Shown: one piece after another, positions 11,538-23,548 of the stretch | Numbering within the stretch: the first letter of the stretch is position 1 | How the letters are laid out: every line of letters starts with the position of its first letter | Source: Apiospora phragmitis | Lineage: Eukaryota; Ascomycota; Sordariomycetes; Amphisphaeriales; Apiosporaceae | Assembly: GCA_038363925.1 (NCBI GenBank) | Contig: JAQQWL010000004.1 | Span: 868,001 to 932,000, forward strand | Direction: 5' to 3' | DNA length: 64,000 nt | The notes under the pieces: model-generated | Databases searched by the model: none | Told to the model about the DNA's origin: nothing | Seen by the model: only the letters and a program-made list of their open reading frames with translations | Program-made: the position numbers and the translations under genes

Positions 11538-12552
11538 AGCCCTACACACATGATAAAGATCCGTTGGAATGGCTCTTGTTCATTTTCTGTATCCTTTGCT
11601 AACGAAAAATGATTGCCTCCACCAATTTGTTTCACCCTTGGCACAGATGGTTTTAGTAGTCCTTTCTTTTGTTTAGTAAATTACGAAGCTTTTGGTTTCA
11701 TCTTTTGGTTGCATGGTTACATCTTACACGAGACTATCGTGACGGTACTGTTGGAAGCTGGCCTTGCATGGGCGGACTAATGAGTGTAGTAATACTGGGA
11801 GTATTGTTCAGCTTGGTTTCTGGTTCCAGAACCCCTGCCGTTGCAGGCTTTTTGTTTGTCAGTAGCAATCAAGATTCGCCAGACCCAAAATGTTAAACAA
11901 GGAGAAATCTTGAGCTGCGTTGTCTTTTTGGATGGGAATCTCACGCAATAACGCATGGCGGTTCAGCTCGTACAGAGTCGCCGGGATGCGTGCGAGTTTA
12001 CTTGACTTACCGCTCCTTCAGATACGGATGCATCAAAATCTTTGGTGTCCCCTTCCTCGAGCCACGAGGGCTCCGCTAGCCTACAGATAATGGTCGCCGA
12101 TTCAAGCTCATAACGGAGCTCACCGAACGCCCGCTTACCATCCGACCACTCGCCGATAGCTGCGCCCCCTTTTTGGAGCAGCATTGCCGACGGCTGACAT
12201 GTGGGGCCTTCAATTCCCGGCTCCGAGATTGGCTGCAACCCGTGTACGAGGTGCATCAAGTAAACTGCCAAGGCTCTGCCAGTAAGCCAAGGGGCGTCGT
12301 ATGGGCAGCGAGCTAGTTCGTGAGTTGTCGGATCACTGGTTGTACAATGGGCGCTGACTGATGATAAAAAATGCGAGTCGGTCAAATTGATCTCTAAGTA
12401 ACCAGGTCTCTACATGTATATAACTAATATTGTTGGCTCCCAGAAGTTAGAAATATCAGCATCGACATAAGAAACATTACAGTCACTGCTTTTCCAGGAA
12501 ATAACGAATACCGAAAACCATTCACTCTCGCCACATATACCAGACCGGTAAC
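11538..12552. other. Intergenic with one unassigned minus-strand ORF
   Basis: Contains a minus-strand frame at 11963-12385 (about 140 codons, mixed composition, with a GTAAGT donor-like site at about 12008) which has no recognisable domain. I do not call it a gene. The rest shows nothing. Confidence 0.3.
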
Positions 12553-12927
12553 ATGCATCCAACTTTCCTCCTGACTCTTGTCGGTTTCGTCAGTCTGCAG
12601 GCTCTTGTAGCTGCAACCCCCATGGAAAGCGAAGAGGCCCAAGTCTTGCGCTCCCGTAAGTTCAAACCTGTCTCAACGAGATGGCTGCCCTACTTATTTG
12701 CATGCCATCATACTGCAGCGACACCTTTGGCATTTCATGGCTGATGACTTTTGACAGTGAGCCCGAGGGCACAGTCATGCAAGGTCTATACCGATTGCGC
12801 CCGTTGCCAGTCGGGCTACTGGCGATGCTGCTTTGCCGGATGCAATGGCTTCCCTCCCCAAGGCGGTCAGCAGTGCACTTGCGTCCAAGACGGACATGAC
12901 CTCGGGGCGAGTTGCGGCTGTACCTAG
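12553..12927 (+). CDS. Small secreted cysteine-rich protein (ten Cys)
   Basis: Two exons, 12553-12655 and 12758-12927, with a GTAAGT...TGACAG intron of 102 nt. They encode 90 aa. Residues 1-21 form a clear signal peptide (MHPTFLLTLVGFVSLQALVA); a short acidic pro-like segment follows (about 22-40, ending SPRA). The mature part has ten cysteines at about 42, 48, 51, 58, 59, 63, 74, 76, 87 and 89, including CC and two CxC pairs, a pattern consistent with five disulphides. It is rich in Gly/Gln with no membrane anchor. Such proteins in fungi are effectors, antimicrobial peptides or cell-surface proteins; nothing here decides between them and I recognise no named family. The frame is intact, with start, splice and stop all consistent. 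It is too short in each exon to be found as one open frame. Confidence 0.75.
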
Positions 12928-13898
12928 GCCCAAGTCTAGGTGGAAGGTCTGGACTAGGTGTCAGTTGCCGCTCCTATGTGCGCCGACGGCTCTTAGCTGA
13001 GAGGTAGACGGAACGGGTCGGGCTAAACCTGGGTACTGGTACGGGAGAGGCTTTATAAGTGGTAAGCGATGATCTGGGCGGCAAGGATCGGCGGCTATCT
13101 GGGTGTCTTGTCTAATGCACCTTTTATTCTGTATCAGATATGGATAATTTCGGTGCGATTTTATCTTCCCTCTCTACAACGCGGTGGGTAGTAGTGCAGC
13201 TATAGTCGTGCTTTCCTATTCACCTGATGTCACATTAATCATCTTGTCAGACGTTTGTTATGTGCATCGCAATTGAGCATCTTGGCATTCGAGCGGAAAG
13301 GTCTAGGCTGCGTGCATCCCCGCATGCTTTAGTCTCTAGATGGCTAGCCGGGAAGATCATTGATCAAATTAGACAGCATACTGGAATATACTAGCTATAG
13401 ATCGATCTAGTAGAAGGGGTCCTGTCAAAGTCCACTTTAGACCTTCTACCGAGAGGGTAAAATGGACTTCTTCCGTACAACGATGGGAGCTACTAGGGAA
13501 GAAACCATTTCCTTTTTCGATTACCCCTGAAACTAGCAGCCAATCAAAGATGGCATCAACATGTCGTTCACTCATGTTCAGCCCGCCACGAACCCGACTA
13601 TTCGGAACCCGACCAAGGCCAGCTGTAAGTTAGTAAGGCTAAATAGGTATCTAGTCCCAATGCCAATTTCTCTCTCTGCAGGCTAAGCTTTTTTTATGCT
13701 TGTTTCGATCATGATGGCCACGATCGAGCCGCGGCGGCCCCAGTATCTGTAGTTAATGACTATGCCAGTGCCAAAAAGGGGAAATGGTACTGGCAAAAGT
13801 TGTGTTCTATATGAGGCGCCTCTGGGCTGACTTCCAAGCTCGTTCCTGAGCTGAGTATCTCGTTGCGTTCTCGGACTGTTCTGTACGTGGTTAACAAG
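12928..13898. other. Intergenic
   Basis: Flanks of the cysteine-rich gene and the phospholipase-like gene. No coding region or RNA gene recognised. Confidence 0.4.
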
Positions 13899-16537
13899 AT
13901 GAACGCACCAGTTTCGACAGCGTTGTTGCGTCTGCTGATGGCCACCGCGGCCACAGTCGGAGGCGTCGAGGGATCGAAGTGCCGCCACAACCCATCCCCG
14001 GGTTTGAGCCTGTCGTCGGACTCGTCTTCATCTGCATCAGCCGCTTCTTTTACGGGTTCGGCAACATTGACTGCCTCATCGTCGACAGACAGCCTGGACT
14101 CGACCACGGATTCAACTCCGACATCTACAATGGCCGCGACGGATGGAGTCTCGGCCTCTTCATCTACTACGGAATTGCCAGCAGCTTTATCAACCATCGT
14201 GTCGTCGGTTCTCTCTGAGTTGAGCTCTATGTCATCCGCTGGCATCGTTACCATCACCTTGGACACGTCTACGACCACCGACGACTCCACTTCAACTTCA
14301 ACGTCTTGGGGGACCAACACTGTGGACCCATTATCTGGTATTACTGAGTCTCCTTCGACTCCGACGTCTTCGGGGACCGATACATCGGACTCTCCTACAA
14401 TTACAGACGAGACATCGGACTCTCCTTCAAGTACAACCGAGACTAAAACGACCCCGACAACTTTCAATGCCGCGGACTACACCTACTACGAGGTCTCTTT
14501 GCCCGTGGAATTCGCAACGACCTTCGAGGGCTCAGCTACAACCACGACTGAGATCTACTCCATCACGAACACGCCCACGCCATCCTGCTTTATCGACACT
14601 AAGAACCGTGATCAGGCCTTCAAGATCTCGATCAAGTCAGGTGCTCACCTCATTCCCAAGAACGGCATCATTGGTGTTTTGGACTCATCCGATTTCCCAG
14701 CCAGCCACCTCCAGGTTCAGATCCTGCTACTACGCCAGAAGATCCGGTTGGAGCCGCAGCGAACGAGGCATACTTTAACAATCTTCCGACCTTCAGCTTT
14801 CAGGAGACCGCTGATGGCCCGCCGGGGTTCTATGATCTGGTCGCCACAGTCAATGGGGTCACGACTTACGTCGCTTTGAAGCGTAGTACCATGGAGGTCC
14901 GTACGACTACCAAGAGCATGGAAGGCCAGACACCTGACGCCAACGGCTTGATCACAAGCATCTTCAGCTTCTCCTGCGACGTCAATATGGTCATCAGTGA
15001 CCTGTCGGGGACCGTCTACACCTGGGAGGTCGCGGAGGATGGCATTAGCACCCAGATGGTTGCAGAGCCTCCTACGGACGATACGCAGGTCCTCATGATT
15101 CCCGACACGATGCCACCAGGATACGACCCCAACTATGCGGCCCATGATCCCACCCTGACGAAGAGGCACTCGCGCTATGGGTCCATGCCCAACGCCAACA
15201 TCCTGGAGGCGCGGCGGAACCCCTACACAGATGGCCAGCAGGCCCGCGTACCAAGCTACCCCCCGAACCTGTATTCGGGCCGACGGGACAACACACGCGA
15301 CATGGAGTCCAACGGGTGCGGGTCCGGCTCGACCCGGGCCTGGATCCTGCAGCTGAACTTCGGCTGGTGCTGCGACATGCACGACTACTGCTACGACAAC
15401 TGCCTCGGCGGGAACACGGAGAAGTGCAACAGCCAGTACTGCACCCCGAGCGAGTGGGAGCGCTGCAACTCGGCCTTCTACGACTGCATGCACGGCACGG
15501 CCTGCCCGCAGTACTCATGGTGGGGCTCTCCCCTGAAGCGCGCCAGGTGCGAGGCCGAGGCCGTCTTCTACGCCTGGGCCGTGAGGACGTACAAGGGGTC
15601 CGACGCGTTCAAGGACGCCAACAGCCAGCGCTGCGGCGCCTTCTGCCCGGGTACGAACAAGCCGCTCTGCCATGGGGATTGCCTGGACCACTCCTACGAC
15701 AACAACAACTGTGGCTCCTGCGGCGTCACATGCGATGTCGGCCACCTCTTCAACTGCCGGAACGGGCAGTGCGTCTGCACGGCGGATACGTAGAACGACA
15801 GCGCCAACTGCTTCCAGGGCAGTGCGTTGATCCGAACGGGACTCCGACGTCCACGGACACCACGCCGGCTCCGCCGCAGTGTCTCCCGACTGATGCGGTG
15901 AAGAACGGTGGTTTCGGTATGTGTCTGTCCTTGGCGTCATATACAAGTGAACGAAAGCATATATTACGGTTTTAATAATATTGGGTGACTATATAGATAC
16001 TGTTGTTGATGCCGGCAACGCTCCGCCGTGGCAAGTCAACCCCGATGGACAGGGAGTCATCAACTATGGAGCGCAAAACGCGTAAGTCTTTTCTCTCCAA
16101 AGTCTCTCATTCAGCACATTCTTCGGATGTGTAGAATGTTTATTCACAGTGGCTAATGTTGACATGCCCGCCCATAACACAGTTTGATCACCTTGCAGGG
16201 AGGCAGCAAATTCGGCCTAGGCGGGCTCAACCTCAATCAAGGGAAGCCCGTCCTGTCCCAAGACATATCGGTCTGCCCCGGCGCCAACTACGAGCTCACT
16301 TTCACCATGAGCAGCCAGCTCAAATACACGACGGCGGTTACCGTCACCGCCCTCGGCATCACGCTGGCCACCATCATTCTGGCGCCCCCCGGGGCTTCCC
16401 AGGGATACGGCCCCTATCCTTTCTCGGTTCCCGACTCGGCCGACACTTTCGCCTACACGACCCTCCATTTCCAGATCAGCACGCCGATTTTCTATCCTAT
16501 AATCTATATCGACGATGTCTCCATCTATCAGCCGTAA
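13899..16537 (+). pseudogene. Modular secreted phospholipase-A2-like protein, disrupted
   Basis: Three exons: 13899-15916, 15997-16081, 16183-16537. The start is the ATG at 13899; the open frame upstream of it has no other ATG. Predicted parts in order: signal peptide (MNAPVSTALLRLLMATAATVG), a long Ser/Thr-rich stalk (about 40-195), a Tyr/Thr-rich beta region (about 200-420), a dibasic linker, a phospholipase-A2-like core with the catalytic signature CCDMHDYCYDNC (about residue 490), a Cys-rich Stig1/EGF-like knot (NNNCGSCGVTC... CRNGQCVC) and a C-terminal jelly-roll-like, possibly carbohydrate-binding domain (NGGFDTVVDAGNAPPWQV... CPGANYELTF). PLA2 enzymes cleave the sn-2 ester of phospholipids using His-Asp and calcium. 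Lesions: one-base losses near 14700-14713 and 15818-15826, and an in-frame TAG at 15791-15793. With the two bases restored the exons total exactly 820 codons. Confidence 0.7.
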
Positions 16538-16662
16538 CCGCCTGAGGTTGACGAGCTCAGGGGAGAATAGGGGTTTCTCGAAAGGGTAAATTGTGTTTAT
16601 ATGTAATAAGAAAGCACCAGGGCTGCACTTCCGTTTTTTGTATCTTGTATCCTTGAATTGCT

Positions 16663-18057
16663 TCATACTGAGTCTATCTGCTGCGGACCTGAATCGCTAA
16701 TCTGTTCGTGCTCACGTATCCGGCGCTGGATCGCCGTCGCCAGCTTAGCTTTGCCACTAAATAGCGCCACGTAGTATTTCCACCTGTCGGGGTGTCGGCG
16801 CCCCGCGGTGCTCTTTTCGCACACCTTATTCATTATAGGTTGCAGGACAGGGAGCGACGAAGCAATCACGATTGTGTTTCCTTCGATTCTGGGGGCATTC
16901 CTCTTGGTTAGTCTACATTCCGGCTCGTCCCGTGAGTGGCTTACAATGTCCAGATCGTGATGCGGGAGGTAGCATCTGATGCACGGATCTTCTGTATCAG
17001 TATCTCGGTCTCTGCGAGCAACTCGGGACGGGAAGGGCACGAACAAGTGAAATCGGGGTCGCTTAAGGCGAGTAAAACAATAGTCTTGTATATTGCCACA
17101 GCTCCTGATCTGTTGAGCATTGCGACATATCGTCAGTCGTAGTTGGGCCATACCCCGGCTTCCCCAAAGAAAGAATCAGGACTTACACTACACCCAATCC
17201 CAGAGCAATGGAAAGGATGATCTTTTTCCGCCGAGCCATCTGCAGCTTGTATAAGACGATAGATGGATACGCAGCGAGGTAGAAGTCGACAAAGGCAGAG
17301 AAAGCTGGGCCCAAATAATTAGCCGATGCTGAAAAATGGGTGTTATGCATGTTCATATAACCAAGCGTACATGCCGCAAAGAGGCAGTAATGCACCCAAG
17401 TGTTGGTGTCCAAGCAACGTCCTGCGATCGACTGGTCTACAGCGTAGAGAATAGGCTGGCACCTGCCAAAAGGAGCCCGACGACTCCAGCAGTGCAAGCT
17501 GGACGAGGGCACCCATGGCCCATAGGATCCAAAAGTGTATGCGACTAGGCACGAGGAGCCGTACCAGCAGGGCGATGACGGCCAGTTTGGGCATGCCGAA
17601 CGACAGAACGCTGGGGCAATAAGCGGCGTACACCCAGAGGGTGGCCGAGATACGTTGCTCGTTCGACAGCGCCTCCACGTGCCGGCCGACGCCCTTGGAG
17701 ACGGAGACGGACGTGAGCGCGCAGGCGACGATCCCTGTGGCCTATTGCCGTCGGGGGCGGCGACAGTGTCAGTCAGATTACCACATGGCCATACCATGAT
17801 AGATTACCATGGCGGGGGGAAGGCGGGGGGGGGGGGTAGCTGCTTGTTGCGTAACTTACAACGGAAACGGCGATTAGGTAGTCGTCACTCCACAACTTAT
17901 GTTGTACCCAAGCCCGGACGTACCAGCGGGCCGAGGCAAAGACGAGCGCGATGCCGGTGAAGGTCCATATGACGGCCAGTTCGGTGCCGCCTTTGTCTTC
18001 AGCCAGGTAGTCGTGCCATTCGGTCGAGTTCTTCACCAGGGCTCCTGTGAATGACAT
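16663..18057 (-). pseudogene. Second rhodopsin-domain (Pth11/SAT4-like) membrane protein
   Basis: Four exons on the minus strand: 17860-18057, 17187-17741, 16945-17109 and 16663-16888 (donors GTAAGT, GTAAGT and GTAAGC). The start is the ATG at 18057 (MSFTGALVKNSTEWHDYL). Family hallmarks are present: WSDDYLIAVSVV after helix 2, CQPILYAVDQSIAGRCLDTN in the extracellular Cys loop, YPSIVLYKLQMARRKKI, SGAVAIYKTIVLLALSDPDFT and IEGNTIVIASSLPVLQPI in the last helix. It is a multi-pass plasma-membrane protein of unknown ligand. The frame is broken between ALVQLALL and CQPILYAV (about 17461-17500): exon lengths fit one extra base (or two lost). Intron 1 carries a 12-nt poly-G run. Not closely similar in tail to the 5.5-kb copy, so they are family members, not a recent duplicate. 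Confidence 0.7.
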
Positions 18058-19301
18058 GGTATCAGAATGAAGCTCAGAGAGACCATGTTGATGACATTCT
18101 TTTTTACTAACCGTCTGGTAGGAACCACAATCTTTTGCTAAGAGGGAAAGCATTAATGGATGAAATATTGTCATCGAGATTCGTGCCAAGGGGCAAGGAA
18201 ACGAACGCTTGGATTGGGGGAATGACTTTGCGTATGACTAGACACTCCAAGTAGACTACCACCACGGGCATCACCACCGATTTTGATCGGAAAACTTGGG
18301 ACGGCTTACGAACTGTACGACTGAATCATGGGGAGGCTGTTTGCGGAGCAAATCTCACGATCCCTTTGACCAGATTTGTCTCCCGCTCGCAAGCTTGTCC
18401 CGAATCTAGCTTCAATTGAACCTCGGCTCCGGCGCCCGACTCGAATCGAAGCCAATGGTTTCCCTCTCGGCGGTCCCTCCGTAGCCGATGCCATTCTGAA
18501 CATCGAGAGGAATGACATGCGAGGAGATAAGAACAGCATGGCAAATCAGATTGTTTCGAAAACGGGGCCTCGAACCTTGTTGCATGGCAGGACTAGCATC
18601 TGCGTGCCGGCCACCTTAATGTATTACATTTGAACATGACGTCGCCTACCGCATAATGCATGCACATCTTAACCCGAATATAGGGAATGCTAGTCATTGC
18701 ACAACTTTAAGCGCCGATGAAAGTTTATCATCTTCAACCCGAGCGATGTAATCAACATGGTAAGTAAAAGCACGGGGCCGAGGTGCGCATTTCAATCAGT
18801 GCGCTCTATCAGAACAAGGATCCCGTTTATGCAGACTTCTACGGATGTATCACCATAACTGAGAAGGAAAGTTGTGAGGTTACTACTTTCACGCGACTAC
18901 CTGTGCCCAGAGAGGCATTCTTCGCTCGTGGTTCTCGTAGACGGTAAGAAGTAGGAGACGAGATTGCGCTGGGGTGGTACGGAGACGGCGGGGTTATCAC
19001 AGTTGGCAATGGTGGGTCAAATAAGGATAGCGTGCTTCTAAGTAAGAAATCGAACCCTTTTTCGCGCCTGCGCTTTGATGACCAAAAAAAACCCACTTCC
19101 ACACTTTATTTGCGAATATCAAACACGAGTAGTGTGATGATTTTGTTTCAAACGCTCGAACTGCCAGCTATGTGAGCCATGTAAGTCAATGTTGCTGCCC
19201 TGGAAACTGAAATTCAGCTCGGAACCTTGGCTTCAGTGTAGGAAGGACAGGCCCAGCCGTGCCCAGAGAGTACCAACAAACCAAGTGTTCTACACCTGTC
19301 A
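18058..19301. other. Intergenic
   Basis: No supported gene. Short overlapping frames at 18306-18633 and 18839-19102 have no domain or splice context. Confidence 0.4.
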
Positions 19302-21664
19302 CTACCGCGGCGTGGCAGATTCAGACTGCAGTTCCGAGTCCTTCGCCAAAAGCTTCTCGATCTCCGCCCAGCCTTGATTGTAGCCCATATGGAAACCCGC
19401 GAGGATGGCTTCGTCACTTTGGATCTCCCGAAGGCATAGATCCAGAAAGTTCAATTTGCAACCGGCCATGTGCCGCAAAGCCTTCTGTCCTTCCTCCGAC
19501 AACAGACCCTCCGTGACCGAGACCAGCATCTCGAGATCGACAAAGGCCCGCGACAGACCTATTAGCAAGCCACTGCAAGCCACAGGTTGCATTGCCCACT
19601 GTAGCATGGTGCTTGCAAACGTCACAGTGGTTTTATACCTGTCGCCCGAGGTCGCGCCACCATTGGTTTCTTCTGTAGCCCATTTTAACACATCTTCAAG
19701 GCAAGTGGGTAGGGTCCTGTCACCTCCTCGCCTTTGAACCATCTCCAACCCTAAGTCGATGAGACTGAAACGTTGAGTTGAGCCCTCGCTCTCCGCGCTG
19801 CAATCGCTTGGAGCTATCGATCCTTGTTCTACCCGGAGGATGCGGCAGATGTAACCAGCGAGGGGAGTCATGGTTCGGTAAGGGATGCTGAGACCATTCT
19901 GCAGGAGACATGGGTGGGCGAACCAAAGCGACAGCATGGCATCTTGCGATTTGGCGTCGATCGACAAACGCAAACCCTTCAGGTCTCGTATCCGGAGTGA
20001 TTCCACCCGTGGAGCAGGAGGAGGAACCGATGGCGGGGCTGTCAGCGCTTGATGCATTCCACGAAGGCGAATCTCCCAATCTTCTTCAGTGAACCTGCGT
20101 GAATGTTCCTCCCTCCCCAACGAGTCGATCCAGTTTTTCACGATCTGGACCTCACGGTCGGTGAAAGCACCAAACATCTTTCCCTTCCAGCTCAGCTCCC
20201 GGATCAAGAGGCTGCGGTCGCTATCGCCCATTCGGATCCAGGGCTGGGCTGCCGCCAGGGCATCAAGGAGGAAGACCTGTTGCCTCTTGGACTGCCACAG
20301 CTCGGGAGAGAGCCAGTCGGCCAGGAGCTTGCGCCCAATCCTGGCGCGGCTAGTGCAATGAAGCCGATGCCCGACGCGAGACTTGAGACGGAGAATCTGA
20401 ATGACGCTAGCCTCGTTCTCTGTCAAGTGGCAATCGTCAATGTCGTCACCAACAGCCTCACAATCCTGCCCGCCCTCATCCCGACCAAGTTCTTGCGACA
20501 GCACATAGCCCGCCTGAATGCGCCGCCAGGCCTCCTTGACGGCTGTCTTGCCTTCCTCTCCTCTCCCATGGGCCATCTCGCGCACGACTTCGAGATACCT
20601 GATGACGATGTCCAGCGCCATGGCCGCGTGTCCCGTGTCGGCATTGTCGATGCACACGTGCAGTCGGAAATAGCAAGAGTCAATCCCCAGCTCCTCGAGC
20701 TCCCGCATTGCCACCAGCGTCTGCAACGTGATCGGCTCGTAGTGCAGGTTGAAGCCAAGGATCTCGGGCATGAAGTCGTCAGGAAGAGGGAGATGAGCAA
20801 CTGCGCCGTGGCCGCCTTCCAGACCTGAGGGTCATCCATCCCCAGCTCCTCGGCCCTCTCCACGAACTCAAGTGAGTCGGCGGCGGGTAGAATGGACGAG
20901 ATATAGCCGTCACTGTCGTCTTCACCGATCACGCCACGTAGTAGCTTCCGATACAAGAAGACATGGTTTCGCGTGACGTGCCCGTCACCCAGCTCTTCGG
21001 TCAGGATCTCCAGGACGCCACCGATCACGTTGGACTCGCCGCCCTGATGCAGCGCGAACGGCGTCGTGGCGCCCAGGCGATGGGCGTAGCCCAACCAGGC
21101 GCCGTCGACGAACTTTACCGGGGCCATGCGCCGCAGCCACTTCTCGGCATCCTGAAGTGTGCCAAAAAGCTCCGAACTCTGGCCCCGGGCGCGGCACGCC
21201 AGGTACTCCTGCCACTGGTCCATCACCTTCTCATGCTGACGCATGAGGAACTCTCTCAGGACCGTCGAGTCGTACTCTTCTATAGACAGGATACTACTGC
21301 CGCTGCGCCTACGTCTGCTCGCTCTCAAGGATGTCTCACGCAGAAGCGTCACGAGACTCTCGCGGGCTGGTCCCAGGATCTCGGCATGGCTTTCTAGATT
21401 GTGCAGCTTGAAGTAGAGCTGTTGGAAGCCGGACTCCTGTTCCGATTGTTTCTTCTCTTCTTCATTACACTCAACTGCATCTGCGTTAGGTGAAACGATT
21501 CGCTTCCTTTTCGCTACAGTGTCAACGACGTTAGCTACTTAGTAGTTGCCACTATACCAGAAGACAAGAAACTTACGGGCATCTCCTCGTGTTTTCTTCC
21601 GTTTCACCACGAACACCAAAAGGCCCAGCGCAACAGCCATTAGTGCGTGCAAAACTGTTGTCAT
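19302..21664 (-). CDS. Haem-oxygenase-like diiron oxidase (HDO), membrane-anchored
   Basis: Two exons: 21577-21664 and 19302-21513, intron GTAAGT...CTGTAG. The start is the ATG at 21664, giving an N-terminal membrane anchor (residues about 1-20, ALMAVALGLLVFVV) followed by KRKK. The body, about 766 aa in all, matches the iron-containing redox enzyme/haem-oxygenase-like family: EELGDG with His six residues on (about 202-213), EILGFNLHYE (about 281-290) and LHVCIDNADTGHA (about 316-328) give the Glu/His/Asp set that binds two irons in HDOs. HDOs use O2 for N-oxygenation, C-C cleavage or desaturation of amino acids and lipids. The C-terminal 400 residues are helical and unassigned. The frame shifts by one lost base at about 20772-20790 (ISLFL to PDDFMPEIL). 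It begins the enzyme run that continues to 33938. Confidence 0.7.
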
Positions 21665-22604
21665 CGTGACGGAGGTCTTCGGATACAAGAGCCCCGAGTG
21701 TGTGTTTGGGCCCAGAGAGGGTTCGTAATCTCCGCGATGGTAAGTGACACCCTAGATGCAAGCAGCCAATATATCATATTGCTAAAAGGGAAGATTCTTA
21801 TTCGGCTCTGTCCTGATGACTATATCGAACAGTAGTCCAGGCTTATTCATCCATACTTTCTATTCCCTGGAGTGCCAAAACGGGAGGCCTGCGCAGGACG
21901 GTCTCTACGAAAACAGCAGGGCAGGGGCAAAGCCGGCCATGTCAGTATATCAAATCAGCCTATACTGACCCAGTGTATAATGTATGTCGGTAACACTAAG
22001 TCGAGTACATTGCACTGCGCATTCACTGTAGCGTCTGCTTCATGGCACTCAGGGATACCAGCCACCCAGTGCCGAAACGAAATTACAGCTAATTTGTCAT
22101 GTGATTCATTCAAAATTACTGTTCCTATTTGATTGGACCAGATTCTTCGGTTTCTATATTGACATGTATTCTGTTACCTTGTCCAGTTGGCCTTGCGCGT
22201 ACCGCATTCGAGTCTAATTTCGTTATATAACAGGTCACCAAACGTAACACCGCCCGCCCGAAATGCAACCAATAGTACCACTGCGACACTTCGTATTCAT
22301 GAGGTAACCTGATAGAGCATCCCAGCCTGCCACTTCTGTGATACCAGGCTCTAGAGGACGGCATCAATGTCTCGAGGCCAATGAGCAGAACGAAACAAGG
22401 TATGATCCGGACATCACCGTTTACATGAAGCAGTGACTTGAACCACGGTCAGTATGAACAGGCGAGGCGAAAACTTAGTGGATATGTCCTTAACGGATCC
22501 TAGTTTTATACAAGTCAGCCTAGATGCCCCTACGGAAAAGACTCGGTTGTAATACAATTCGTGGTACCCTGCGTCACCCTTCTGTGGCAGGCGAGTAACC
22601 ATCA
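21665..22604. other. Intergenic
   Basis: Promoter of the HDO gene and 3' flank of the FMN-protein gene. No supported coding or RNA feature. Confidence 0.4.
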
Positions 22605-23548
22605 CTAGCGACCAACAACCCATGCCAGAGTGCCAAAGAACAGACTCGAGAAAGAGCCCCAAATAGAGTACTCCAGATTGGAACGCGCAAACTCCCCTCT
22701 ATTGTGCTTGCCTATATGCTCTTGTATGTAGGACGGCACAGAGCCCACTCGATTCGTAGGAGCCGGCTGCGGTACGCCCAGCACCTCGAGATAAGGGACC
22801 ACGCCCGTCCATGTGGTAGCGCGGCTGGTCTCGTCCTTCAGGTCTTTGGCCTCTTCGTCTACGCCCTGGTGTCGGACCTTGGCGCTGGCGCTGTCGATCC
22901 GCACCTTCAGGACGCGGGTCGCATTGATCTCGGTCTCGTCCGGCGGTGTGCGCGAGTTGGCCCAGCGTCCCGGGATGGCGCCGTCGGTGAGCAGCTGCAG
23001 CGCCAGAGCATCTCGGCGCGGCCGGCGGCCGAGCTGGGGTCCAGGACGGTTGCTTGCCCGTGTAGGACGGCAGAGCGATAGTCGTACGTGTGAGAGTAGG
23101 GCGTCAGGGTCAGGACCAAGCCAAGTATCTTGGTAGCGGCTATGCAGACAGGGATGCCACCACCACCTCCTCCTTCTTGGCCTTCTTGACCGCTGCTGGG
23201 CTGCTGTGGACGACGAAACAGGCGGGCCGTTGCGGAACCGTGCAGGTAACAAGCGACGGATTCTTCCGTGTCGTTGTCGCCGTCGTAGTGGCCAATGCGC
23301 GCCATCATGGGTAGCACGACGGGCGTCTGCGTGTCGGGGCTTATGAAGGCAACGTGGGCTATCGGGGCCGAGTTGACGATGGAATGAATGGTCGGGGCAT
23401 CGTAGTTGCCTACTGTCACGTCAGCTGCTATTACAATATGGCGGCCGCAACTAGATGTTGCTGGGTGAGATATACTGAGATGCCTGTATCTATTAACCGA
23501 GTTCTGCAGCGTCTTGGCATAGGCCGGAGCAGGTGATTGGCTGTCCAT
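22605..23548 (-). CDS. FMN-binding split-barrel (pyridoxamine-oxidase-like) protein
   Basis: Two exons: 23476-23548 and 22605-23412, with a 63-nt intron (GTATAT...GACAG). The start is the ATG at 23548 (MDSQSPAP). About 293 aa of the flavin-nucleotide-binding, pyridoxamine 5'-phosphate oxidase-like family: VNRYRHL before the intron, GNYDAPTIHSIVNSAPIAHVAFI, then ACYLHGSATARL (the LHGS phosphate-binding strand typical of the family), a Gly-rich linker, VCIAATKILGLVLTLT, YDYRSAVLHGQA and IPGRWANSRTPPDETEINAT with SAKVR near the end. Relatives bind FMN and carry out small redox reactions; the substrate is not predictable. A C-terminal hydrophobic stretch (SSLFFGTLAWVVG) is unusual and may be a tail anchor. 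One base is missing near 22994-23013 (AEMLW to LALQLLTDG). It is divergently transcribed from the aaRS-like gene, 622 bp away. Confidence 0.75.
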
